Shown one piece after another: positions 13,744 to 19,871 of a DNA stretch of 20,029 nucleotides (the stretch's first letter is position 1; every line of letters begins with the position of its first letter). Below the pieces are notes generated by a model, which searched no databases, was not told where the DNA came from, and saw only the letters and a list, made by a program, of their open reading frames with translations. The stretch lies in contig MNZT01000065.1 of NCBI GenBank assembly GCA_001873755.1, positions 1 through 20,029 on the forward strand. The letters run 5' to 3'. This DNA comes from Candidatus Wirthbacteria bacterium CG2_30_54_11 (GTDB lineage Bacteria; Patescibacteriota; CG2-30-54-11). The position numbers were made by a program, and so were the translations under genes.

Positions 13744-14424
13744 ATGAAACCCATCCCTCCCCGTCCTCCGGAAGAAGACAAGCACATCTACACCGAAGGC
13801 ATCGACTACTCTCAGACCGACCCGGTATCCATCTGGGGAACCGGGGATCCGGATACCCTGGAGTATCTGAAGACGGTCAAGTTATCTGGCACCTGGCTGA
13901 ATCTGGCCGCCGGCGACGGCCGCTACAGCACGACCCTGCTGAAAAAAGCCGACCGTGTGATCGCCGCCGATATCGACGAAAGTGCGCTCTCCAAACTGGT
14001 AGCCACGACCCCAAAAGCCCTGCAGTCAAAACTGACAACCGCCATCTTAGACCATACGAAACCATTTCCGTATACCGATGGAACGTTTGACGGGGTTTTC
14101 TGTATGGGCTTCCTTCACATGTTCCCCACCGACATCTTCCGGGAGATGGTCGCCGAGATGAAACGGGTACTGAAGCCCGGCGGCAGGATCGTCCTGGATT
14201 TCGCGGCGCACCTGCTCAGGGAACTGCCTGACGGGACGTTGTATACCCGAGCATCAGAGCCGCTCTACGGCATCGATGAAGCCATAGAACTGCTCGGTAA
14301 ACTGTTCTCTGACTATCAGGTACAGATGATCCGTTCCCGCATCCCGCCGGAGGAGGTCCACACCAGGGGTCTGGTCTACAAATTCAGTTGCCGCTATGTC
14401 ATTCTCCAAGCGGATAAACCCTAG
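13744..14424 (+). CDS. Class I SAM-dependent methyltransferase (226 aa)
   Basis: Methyltransferase of the Methyltransf_11/25 type; substrate unknown. GAGG sits before ATG 13744 with the same spacing (CGAGGCTCCCATG) as other genes in this window. SAM motif I is LNLAAGDGRYS (after WLNL), the acidic loop at the end of strand 2 is AADIDESAL, motif II/III is DGTFDGVFCMGFLHMFP, and the post-motif segment is MKRVLKPGGRIVLDFAA. The C-terminal part (GIDEAIELLGKLFSDYQVQMIRS and a long strand) is variable in the family. Ten bases separate it from the SRAP gene, so they are likely cotranscribed. Whether it modifies a small molecule or RNA cannot be told. Confidence 0.85.
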   Translation: MKPIPPRPPEEDKHIYTEGIDYSQTDPVSIWGTGDPDTLEYLKTVKLSGTWLNLAAGDGRYSTTLLKKADRVIAADIDESALSKLVATTPKALQSKLTTAILDHTKPFPYTDGTFDGVFCMGFLHMFPTDIFREMVAEMKRVLKPGGRIVLDFAAHLLRELPDGTLYTRASEPLYGIDEAIELLGKLFSDYQVQMIRSRIPPEEVHTRGLVYKFSCRYVILQADKP

Positions 14425-14434
14425 AGGCTCCCCC

Positions 14435-15106
14435 ATGTGCGGACGCTTTCTCGAATTCTCCCCCATCAGAACACTGATCAGCCGGTTCGACCTCGACCCC
14501 GAGGGTCTCGGTGAACTGCGGCCGCGCTACAACATCGCGCCTTCGCAGGAGGTCCTGGCCGTGGTAGCAGGTGAAGGCAAGTACCAACTCAGGCAGTTCC
14601 GCTGGGGGCTGGTACCGGGTTGGGCCAGAGACCCGAAGATCGGGTACAAAATGATCAATGCAAGAGCCGAGACCGTGGCAGAAAAACCGGCCTATCGCTC
14701 CGCGTTCGTGAATCGTCGCTGCCTCATCCCTGCGGACGGTTTTTATGAATGGAAGCGGGACGGCACCAGCAGGACGCCGTACTTCTTTCACCTGAATACC
14801 AGCGAACCGTTCGGCTTCGGCGGCCTCTACGAGCGCTGGGTATCACCCGAGGGCGAGGTCATCGACTCCTGCACCATCATCACCACCACGCCCAACAGCC
14901 TGATGGCCCCGATCCACGACCGCATGCCCTTCATCGTGCCAAGAAAACAAGAAACGCTATGGCTCGATCCTGAAGTTCAAAACCAGGCAGCCCTGACCTC
15001 GCTCATGCTGCCCTATCCGGCCGAGGAGATGGACGCCTACCCCATCTCCCCACTCGTCAATTCCCCCACCCACGACTCCCCGGACAACATCGTACAGGTC
15101 CCTTGA
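14435..15106 (+). CDS. yedK: SRAP domain protein, HMCES/YedK-like abasic-site protector (223 aa)
   Basis: Forms a covalent thiazolidine bond with abasic sites in single-stranded DNA and shields them from error-prone repair. ATG 14435 gives the obligatory MCGRF N-terminus, in which Cys2 becomes the reactive terminal residue. Other active-site elements are present: RYNIAPSQ (N33), CLIPADGFYEWKR (E105, the same number as in E. coli YedK) and APIHDRMP (H161). FRWGLVPGWA and INARAETVAEKPAYRSAF are standard family blocks. Length is typical. It lies between a methyltransferase and umuD, matching the known tendency of SRAP genes to sit with translesion polymerase and SOS genes. Its 3' end overlaps the -35 box of umuD by four bases. 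Confidence 0.95.
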   Translation: MCGRFLEFSPIRTLISRFDLDPEGLGELRPRYNIAPSQEVLAVVAGEGKYQLRQFRWGLVPGWARDPKIGYKMINARAETVAEKPAYRSAFVNRRCLIPADGFYEWKRDGTSRTPYFFHLNTSEPFGFGGLYERWVSPEGEVIDSCTIITTTPNSLMAPIHDRMPFIVPRKQETLWLDPEVQNQAALTSLMLPYPAEEMDAYPISPLVNSPTHDSPDNIVQVP

Positions 15107-15132
15107 CTTTAGTACTATCGTACTACTATAGT
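15103..15132 (+). promoter_or_regulatory. umuD promoter with candidate SOS operator in the spacer
   Basis: TTGACT (15103-15108) and TATAGT (15127-15132) are 18 nt apart. The spacer holds the perfect inverted repeat TAGTAC-TATC-GTACTA (15110-15125). GTAC-N4-GTAC has the 4-4-4 layout of Gram-positive and cyanobacterial LexA boxes (GAAC-N4-GTTC; RGTACNNNDGTWCB), and the position between -35 and -10 is classic for repression. A further GTAC at 15131-15134 may add to it. Confidence 0.75.
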
Positions 15133-15171
15133 ACCCACAGACCAACTATGAAAAAGGCGATCTGTGGGTAC
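15131..15171 (+). repeat. 11-bp inverted repeat across the umuD start
   Basis: GTACCCACAGA (15131-15141) and TCTGTGGGTAC (15161-15171) are perfect inverse copies around a 19-nt spacer that carries the ribosome site. The right arm contains the GTG start. Most of the left arm lies upstream of the predicted transcription start, so a DNA-level role is likelier than an RNA hairpin. Confidence 0.7.
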
Positions 15172-15583
15172 CTTGCATTTCATCCCGGCTCGTCCTGACA
15201 CCATCCCCGCCCCTCTATCCTTACTGGGCTCCGTGCAGGCCGGCTTTCCCTCGCCTGCCGAGGAGGAGCTTATCGACACCCTGTCGCTCGACCAGTACCT
15301 CATCCCCCGCCCCGCCGCCACCTACCTGGTCCAGATCAACGGTGACTCCATGACCGGCGCCGGTATCATGCCCGGCGATATCGCCATCGTGGAGCGCGGC
15401 CGGGTCGTCCGGGACGGCGACGTGATCGTCGCAGAGGTCGACGGCGCCTGGACCATGAAACTGCTCGAGAAACAAGGCAAACGCTTCCGCCTCCTGCCCG
15501 CCAACGACCGCTATCAGCCCATCGAGCCCGGAGAAGAGATGAAGATCAGCGGCGTGGTGGTAGGGGTGGTGAGGAAGTATTAA
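15164..15583 (+). CDS. umuD: UmuD-like S24 autoprotease, translesion-synthesis subunit (139 aa)
   Basis: Accessory subunit that cleaves itself when RecA filaments form and then supports the error-prone polymerase. GTG 15164 is taken as start: AAGG (15154-15157) is six bases upstream, and an ATG at 15148 is out of frame. Cleavage site: VQAG-FPSP, cut expected between A26 and G27. Catalytic pair: S62 in NGDSMTGAGI and K99 in WTMKLL. PGDIAIVERGRVVRDGDVIVAE and FRLLPANDRYQPIE are typical S24 segments. The N-terminal arm is short, as in UmuD, and there is no DNA-binding domain, so this is not LexA itself. The promoter contains a strong palindromic operator. The matching umuC lies 870 nt downstream beyond a reverse-strand gene. 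Confidence 0.92.
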   Translation: MGTLHFIPARPDTIPAPLSLLGSVQAGFPSPAEEELIDTLSLDQYLIPRPAATYLVQINGDSMTGAGIMPGDIAIVERGRVVRDGDVIVAEVDGAWTMKLLEKQGKRFRLLPANDRYQPIEPGEEMKISGVVVGVVRKY

Positions 15584-15598
15584 ACATTAACAGGGAGA

Positions 15599-16390
15599 TC
15601 AGACTACAATCGTTGGTGATGCGCCTATCCGTCTACCCGATTCTTCATACTCCCGCTGCATGCGAGGATCTGCTTCAAGTTCTGCCCAGGCAGGGAGAAT
15701 ATACTTTCTAGCCCAGTCTCCATAGGGAGCCTGACCGTCGATCTGCAGCCGCTCCACCAGCGCCGCATCTTCCCCGGAAGCCCGCAGTGAAGCCATATTC
15801 CAGACCGTGGTCGCCACACTCTGCTCCAGCGAACATGCCGGTACCAACCGGAATGGGATCCGTTCATCTTCTGTCTCTATCTGATAGCACGTTACAGTTC
15901 CTATGTGACCTCCTGCCGTAGCCTTGGCGGTCACTCCGTTGGCAGGATCCAGATAAAAGACCGTACCGTCAGCATCCCGGACAAAAATAACGGCATGGGT
16001 CAGAGGTCCGGGCATCCCGTATTCCACTTCATATCCCGCTCTCCTGAGAACCTGCCCTGCCACCTGAGCCCCCAGCGAACAGTTCGTGACCCCGGTATCC
16101 AGTGCTACTGCCGGCCAGGCGCTCCATTTCAACCCTTGTATATTCCTCTGGTCCAGTTCGTACAGCGCAGAGACCAGCGACTGAAAATAACACTCATCAG
16201 AGATCCCTTCAGATCTCTCTATCGGCACAGAGTAACGTTCAATATACGCATCGATCTGCGGGATCAGCGTTTTCCAAAAGCCCGCCGCAAGCATCTGAGG
16301 ATCATGCATATCCACAGGAACACCCAACTCCTGCCCGCAGATATGTGGCCAGATAGCGATCAGATGGAACAGCACATCTCTATCATCCAT
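15599..16390 (-). CDS. Unknown protein with apparent transglutaminase-like Cys-His-Asp triad (263 aa)
   Basis: I cannot name this protein. It has no signal peptide or clear membrane span. Residues about 98-152 look like the core of a transglutaminase/papain-like fold: TNCSLGAQVAGQVLRRAGYEV (C104 at the start of a helix), PGPLTHAVIFVRDADG (H132 starting a strand) and VFYLDPANG (D148 ending the next strand). That order and spacing match the catalytic triad of transglutaminase-like cysteine peptidases. The N-terminal 95 residues (many aromatics, HDPQML, IDAYIERYSVPIE) and the C-terminal part (SLEQSVATTVWNMASLRASGEDAALVERLQ) are unfamiliar. It points away from umuC and toward umuD, so it splits the umuDC pair. 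Function in damage response is only suggested by position. Confidence 0.6.
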   Translation of the reverse strand: MDDRDVLFHLIAIWPHICGQELGVPVDMHDPQMLAAGFWKTLIPQIDAYIERYSVPIERSEGISDECYFQSLVSALYELDQRNIQGLKWSAWPAVALDTGVTNCSLGAQVAGQVLRRAGYEVEYGMPGPLTHAVIFVRDADGTVFYLDPANGVTAKATAGGHIGTVTCYQIETEDERIPFRLVPACSLEQSVATTVWNMASLRASGEDAALVERLQIDGQAPYGDWARKYILPAWAELEADPRMQREYEESGRRIGASPTIVV

Positions 16391-16455
16391 GGATCAATTT
16401 TCTCCCTGCTCACATAGACCGAGGTCAGTATAGCCCAAGCCCCAGGTGACGCCAA

Positions 16456-17769
16456 ATGGTCTACCCGCAGCAGTTCATCTCCCTCCTCTCCTTCCCCACC
16501 GCCATCGTCCACATCGACTGCGATGCGTTCTTTGCGTCGGTCGAGCAGGCCATCCATCCTGAGTACAAGGGGAAGCCAGTGGTGACCGGCGCTGAGCGCG
16601 GCATCATCGCAGCGGCGAGTTATGAGGCCAAGGCGCTGGGGGTGAAGCGTGGCATCCACCTGAGCGAAGCACGGCGGATCTGTCCCTCCCTCATCGTCAT
16701 GCCCACCGACTACGAGACGTGCAGCCTGTTCTCCAAGAGGATGTTCGATATCATGCGGCGGTTCACCCCCGAGGTGGAGGAGTACTCCATCGACGAGGGG
16801 TTCGCTGATCTGAAGGGTCTGCGGCGCCTGTACCGCAAGCCGTACGAGGCCATCGCCCGTGATATGAAGGATACGATCGACCGGGAACTGGGGATCACGG
16901 TTTCCATAGGGTTAAGCCTATCGAAGGGGCTCGCCAAACTGTGTTCCAAGTTCCGCAAGCCCAACGGGTTTACGGCCGTCCGCGGCTACCATATCCATAT
17001 TCTGCTCGAGCGGACACCGCTCCAGGGTATCTGGGGCATCGGGGCCAACAGCGCTGCGCTCCTGACCAAGCACGGGGTCAAGAACGCCCTGGACTACGCG
17101 CACCTCGAGGAGCCTTTTGTGCGCAAGTTGCTCGGCAAACTGGGCGTGGAGATCTGGAATGAACTCAATGGCCGCTCTGTCTACCCGGTCGACCCGGCAG
17201 AGAAACAGACTTACCAGACCATCACCAAGTTCAAAACCTTTTCCCCCACGGTCCGGGATCCCGGCGTGCTCAAGGCGTTTTTACTTCGCAACATCGAATC
17301 AGCCTGCATCAAAGTCCGACGCTACCATTTGGCCGCGTCCAAGGTGTACATCACCCTGCGCACTCAGACCTTCAAGCACCTCTCCATAGGCACCGAGCTC
17401 AACCGGGCCAGCGCCAGTCCGCTTGAGCTCGCCCGCATCGCCGACCGGCTCTTCGAACTGATATTCAAGCCGGACGAGTACCGTGCCACCGGCGTCGTGC
17501 TCTCTGATCTGATACCTGATGACCAGATCCAGATGGGGCTTTTTGAAAGTCCTCTGGAGATCGCCAGGATCGAAAAGATGTCCGCAGTGATAGATGAAAC
17601 CAACCGCAAATATGGCAAACACACGATACATCTGGCTTCCACTCTCGCAGCCGGCTGTCAGCACGCCGGCAAGAGAGGCAAGGTCACCCAGCGCAAAGTT
17701 GATCTATTCCCGGGCGAGACTGCTCGCCAGCGCCTGCAGTATCCGAGAGTGTTCATGCCGGAGCTTTAG
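16456..17769 (+). CDS. umuC: Y-family DNA polymerase, UmuC/DinB-like (437 aa)
   Basis: Error-prone translesion polymerase. AGGTGA lies six bases before ATG 16456. Palm residues are in AIVHIDCDAFFASVEQ (metal-binding Asp, with FF steric gate region) and EEYSIDEGFADL (SIDE motif). YEAKALGVKRGIHLSEARRICP is the conserved fingers block. The little-finger region follows KFKTFSPTVRDPGVLKAF. A sliding-clamp-binding motif QMGLF (residues 359-363) is present near the C-terminus. The length (437) and the QMGLF placement fit UmuC or DinB; umuD nearby favours UmuC. Promoter and operator in the 65-nt gap to the divergent gene are not evident, so it may be expressed separately from umuD. A 10-bp tandem repeat follows the stop. 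Confidence 0.93.
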   Translation: MVYPQQFISLLSFPTAIVHIDCDAFFASVEQAIHPEYKGKPVVTGAERGIIAAASYEAKALGVKRGIHLSEARRICPSLIVMPTDYETCSLFSKRMFDIMRRFTPEVEEYSIDEGFADLKGLRRLYRKPYEAIARDMKDTIDRELGITVSIGLSLSKGLAKLCSKFRKPNGFTAVRGYHIHILLERTPLQGIWGIGANSAALLTKHGVKNALDYAHLEEPFVRKLLGKLGVEIWNELNGRSVYPVDPAEKQTYQTITKFKTFSPTVRDPGVLKAFLLRNIESACIKVRRYHLAASKVYITLRTQTFKHLSIGTELNRASASPLELARIADRLFELIFKPDEYRATGVVLSDLIPDDQIQMGLFESPLEIARIEKMSAVIDETNRKYGKHTIHLASTLAAGCQHAGKRGKVTQRKVDLFPGETARQRLQYPRVFMPEL

Positions 17770-17773
17770 ACGG

Positions 17774-17800
17774 AGCTGCAAGGTGCTGCAAGGTGCTGCA
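17774..17800 (+). repeat. 10-bp tandem repeat after umuC
   Basis: AGGTGCTGCA occurs twice at 17781-17800, preceded by a partial copy (AGCTGCA) at 17774-17780. It is a short slip-prone array in the gap between umuC and the next promoter. Confidence 0.8.
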
Positions 17801-17805
17801 ACAGA

Positions 17806-17834
17806 TTGACAGATCTCCTCTCCCACGTTAGATT
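17806..17834 (+). promoter_or_regulatory. Promoter of the deaminase gene
   Basis: Perfect -35 TTGACA (17806-17811) and -10 TAGATT (17829-17834) are 17 nt apart. The predicted start near 17841 excludes an earlier in-frame start at 17834. Confidence 0.75.
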
Positions 17835-17872
17835 TGGTGAAAGATTTGCTCAGTCATACAGAGGAAACCGCG

Positions 17873-18898
17873 ATGGCTCATGAGATGCCCAAATTCGACC
17901 ACCTCGAACCGAAAACCAAACCCTTGACCGAGCTCCATCTCCATGCCGGTGCCGGTCTGCCCACCTCCACCATGTGGTCGATCGCACACGACCAGGGCAT
18001 CCGCCTGCCGTTTCGGAACTACTGGGCGTTCAAGGAGTTCATCACCGTGACCAAAGACCGCATGATGAACCTCGACACCTTTCTCCACTCTGACCTGAAT
18101 CCGTTCCACTGGTGCGAGGTCATCCAGTCCAGCCCCGAGGCCATGGAACGCACCGTCTACGAGATCGCCGCCAAAGCCTATCGTTCATCAAATGTCCAGC
18201 GCATCGAGATCAGATTCACACCGATGAAACGCAATCGCGGAGGCGAACGGGACCTCGACCACATCATCATGGGCGCGCTCCACGGCCTGGACCGGGTCAT
18301 GCTGGAATATCCCATCAAGGTCGGCCTGATCTTCTGTCTGGAAAAGAAATTCTCCAAAACCCAGAACCAGATCACGGTGGAAAAAGCGATCAAGTATCAC
18401 AAACGAGGCGTAGTCGGGATCGATCTCGCAGGCCTCGATGCCCATAATGAATTCGATGCGAACGCCATGTCAGAGATCTTTCTGGCGGCCAAAAACGCCG
18501 GGCTCGGCATCACCGTCCATGCCGGCGAGAGCGCTGAGACGCTGACCGTGACCGAAGCCATCACCAAGCTCCACGCGACCCGCATCGGCCACGGCATCCA
18601 GGCGATCCATGACAAAAAAGAGCTGAAGCTCATCCGCGACCGGAACGTCACACTTGAATTCTGCCCCAGTTCGAACATGATCCTCGGCCTGGCCAAAGGC
18701 ATTCCCGGCATCCGCAGGATCGTGGAGACCTTCCTGAAGCATGAGATCAAGTTCACCATCAACACTGACGACCCCATCTTCTTTGAGACCAACATCTCCA
18801 AAGAGATCGCGCTGCTCATCGACAACAATATCCTGACCCACGCCCAGGTCGACCAGTGTATGGACTGGGCACAGGAAGCCAGCTTCATTGACTATTAA
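17873..18898 (+). CDS. Adenosine/adenine deaminase-family amidohydrolase (341 aa)
   Basis: Zinc-dependent purine deaminase of the ADA family, likely in salvage. ATG 17873 is chosen: GAGG (17861-17864) is eight bases upstream and the promoter excludes an earlier start. Metal ligands are seen at TELHLHAGAG (H22, H24), GITVHAGES (H216, with catalytic E219) and FTINTDDP (D299, D300). RIGHGIQAI, ITLEFCPSSN-like VTLEFCPSSNMILG and the RIEIRFTPMK segment are family hallmarks. The usual HLHLDG after the first ligand pair is HLHAGAG here, so substrate preference (adenosine, adenine, methylthioadenosine) is open. With guaA upstream it may reflect purine recycling, but the genes are not in one operon. 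Confidence 0.85.
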   Translation: MAHEMPKFDHLEPKTKPLTELHLHAGAGLPTSTMWSIAHDQGIRLPFRNYWAFKEFITVTKDRMMNLDTFLHSDLNPFHWCEVIQSSPEAMERTVYEIAAKAYRSSNVQRIEIRFTPMKRNRGGERDLDHIIMGALHGLDRVMLEYPIKVGLIFCLEKKFSKTQNQITVEKAIKYHKRGVVGIDLAGLDAHNEFDANAMSEIFLAAKNAGLGITVHAGESAETLTVTEAITKLHATRIGHGIQAIHDKKELKLIRDRNVTLEFCPSSNMILGLAKGIPGIRRIVETFLKHEIKFTINTDDPIFFETNISKEIALLIDNNILTHAQVDQCMDWAQEASFIDY

Positions 18899-19082
18899 TC
18901 TCTTCCTCGCCTATACTGACCTCCGTCGCTGAATCCGTATTAACCACTGCCCGAAAAAACCACACCAAAAGCTGCAAACAAGAAAAGGATGATAACGGCG
19001 TTTTTAGCGCAACCTTTTTAGCGACCATCCTTGACGAGTCTCGCCCTGAGGCGGAAAAAGGTTGAAGTGTAATGAGAAGAGG
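18899..19082. other. Spacer with a long inverted repeat and no gene
   Basis: No gene or RNA is supported. CAACCTTTTT (19010-19019) and AAAAAGGTTG (19055-19064) are a perfect 10-bp inverted repeat with a 35-nt spacer. TTTTTAGCG is also directly repeated (19001-19009 and 19015-19023). No clear terminator for the deaminase gene was found. Confidence 0.6.
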
Positions 19083-19173
19083 CGGGGTGTAGCGCCCTCC
19101 TACGCTGAGAAGCTGCGGCGGGCAGGCAGTTGGTAGCGCGCCCCGACGCTTCGGTCGGGGAGGTCCAGGGTTC
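19083..19173 (+). pseudogene. tRNA-Pro-derived pseudogene with two palindromic inserts
   Basis: Three blocks match the intact tRNA-Pro at 19446 in order: CGGGGTGTAGCGC (19083-19095), AGTTGGTAGCGCGC (19128-19141) and GAGGTCCAGGGTTC (19160-19173, one mismatch). A 31-nt insert (19096-19126) splits the D-arm. The 17-nt anticodon arm is replaced by a 20-nt hairpin, CCCCGAC-GCTTCG-GTCGGGG (19141-19160). The 3' half of the T-arm and acceptor is gone: the T-loop TTC runs straight into AGGAGG, the ribosome site of the next gene. It cannot work as a tRNA. Confidence 0.8.
19096..19126 (+). repeat. CCTCCTACGC...GGGCAGG palindromic insert in the tRNA D-arm
   Basis: The insert starts CCTCCTACGC and ends GGCGGGCAGG, forming an imperfect hairpin. 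Its first ten and last seven bases equal those of the insert at 6369-6430 next to tRNA-Val, so both seem to be members of one mobile repeat family. Confidence 0.65.
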
Positions 19174-19182
19174 AGGAGGAAA

Positions 19183-19455
19183 ATGAGATACGTTTACATC
19201 CTTCAAAGTGAACAAACAGGCCGGTACTATATAGGTCAAAGTGCCCATCCAGAGAAAAGGCTGGAAGAGCATAATTCAGGAAAAACGATCTCGACCCGGA
19301 GTAGAGGTCCATGGAAGATCGTTCTCCAGCAGGGGTATCAAACTGACAAAGAAGCACGACTTACTGAAATCCGGCTGAAAAAATTGAAGCGACGGGACAT
19401 TATTGCAAAAATGATATCAGAAGGTGTTATTAGTTTACGAGGTCACGGGGTGTAG
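19183..19455 (+). CDS. Small GIY-YIG nuclease-domain protein (90 aa)
   Basis: Stand-alone GIY-YIG domain as in UPF0213-like proteins; presumed structure- or DNA-specific endonuclease, role unknown. Motifs: MRYVYILQSEQTGRYYIGQS (residues 1-20) holds the GIY-equivalent YVY and the YIG; then PEKRLEEHNSG with the conserved Arg, and TRSRGPWKIVL. The helix ARLTEIRLKKLKRRDII contains the metal-ligand Glu of the family. A strong AGGAGG lies three bases before ATG 19183 and directly abuts the tRNA-Pro fragment. The stop codon TAG (19453-19455) belongs to the 5' end of the intact tRNA-Pro, with ten bases overlapping. The gene is therefore framed on both sides by tRNA-Pro sequence, as if inserted in a tRNA tandem. 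Confidence 0.9.
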   Translation: MRYVYILQSEQTGRYYIGQSAHPEKRLEEHNSGKTISTRSRGPWKIVLQQGYQTDKEARLTEIRLKKLKRRDIIAKMISEGVISLRGHGV

Positions 19456-19521
19456 CGCAGTTGGTAGCGCGCATGGTTTGGGACCATGAGGCCCAGGGTT
19501 CGAATCCCTGCACCCCGACCA
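19446..19521 (+). tRNA. tRNA-Pro (anticodon TGG), CCA encoded
   Basis: Acceptor CGGGGTG/CACCCCG, D-arm GCGC/GCGC, anticodon stem CATGG/CCATG around TTTGGGA (anticodon TGG, proline), T-arm CAGGG-TTCGAAT-CCCTG, discriminator A, CCA at 19519-19521. The first ten bases double as the end of the GIY-YIG gene. A terminator follows at once. Confidence 0.95.
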
Positions 19522-19522
19522 G

Positions 19523-19553
19523 AAGAAGTTTCCTTTGGAAGCTTCTTTTTTTT
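19523..19553 (+). terminator. Intrinsic terminator of tRNA-Pro
   Basis: AAGAAGTTTCC/GGAAGCTTCTT stem with one G-T pair and a 3-nt loop, followed by eight T's. It begins two bases after the CCA end. Confidence 0.88.
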
Positions 19554-19554
19554 A

Positions 19555-19584
19555 TTGAGGTTACCCGGCGTTAAAAGGTATACT
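19555..19584 (+). promoter_or_regulatory. Promoter of the small membrane protein
   Basis: TTGAGG (19555-19560) and TATACT (19579-19584) are 18 nt apart, directly after the terminator. Confidence 0.65.
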
Positions 19585-19621
19585 GACCTCATCTGATGTA
19601 ATGATGTAATAAGGAGTCACC

Positions 19622-19864
19622 TTGAATAGAAAAACTACCGACGAACTGATCGGCTGGTACGGCACGATCGCTATCGTTCTCGCCTACGCTCTGGTCAGCT
19701 TCGGCTGGCTTTCTGCCTCAACGCTCGTGTATCAGGTGCTCAACGGCACCGGCGCACTGGGCATGGTCTATATCTCATTCAAAAAGAAAGCCTACCAGCC
19801 CGGCGTGCTCAACATCATCTGGGCGGTAATCGCACTGATCGCAATCGTTCATTTGATAATTTGA
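19622..19864 (+). CDS. Small membrane protein, CBU_0592-like (80 aa)
   Basis: Predicted membrane protein with three hydrophobic stretches: LIGWYGTIAIVLAYALVSFG, ALGMVYISF (short, after YQVLNGTGA), and LNIIWAVIALIAIVHLII at the C-terminus. The pattern IGWYGT...AYALVSFGWLS...YQVLNGTGALGM fits the small CBU_0592-type family of unknown function. The start is TTG 19622, supported by AAGGAG (19611-19616) five bases upstream and by lack of a usable ATG. It is seven bases from the next gene, so the two likely form an operon. Confidence 0.75.
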   Translation: MNRKTTDELIGWYGTIAIVLAYALVSFGWLSASTLVYQVLNGTGALGMVYISFKKKAYQPGVLNIIWAVIALIAIVHLII

Positions 19865-19871
19865 GGAAAAG

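Noticed and set aside
15148..15163. ATG at 15148 as start of umuD
   Set aside because: It is not in frame with the S24 protease reading frame and would terminate soon after.
15131..15171. Simple mRNA hairpin that switches umuD translation
   Set aside because: With the predicted promoter, most of the left arm is not transcribed; it is kept only as a DNA inverted repeat of open function.
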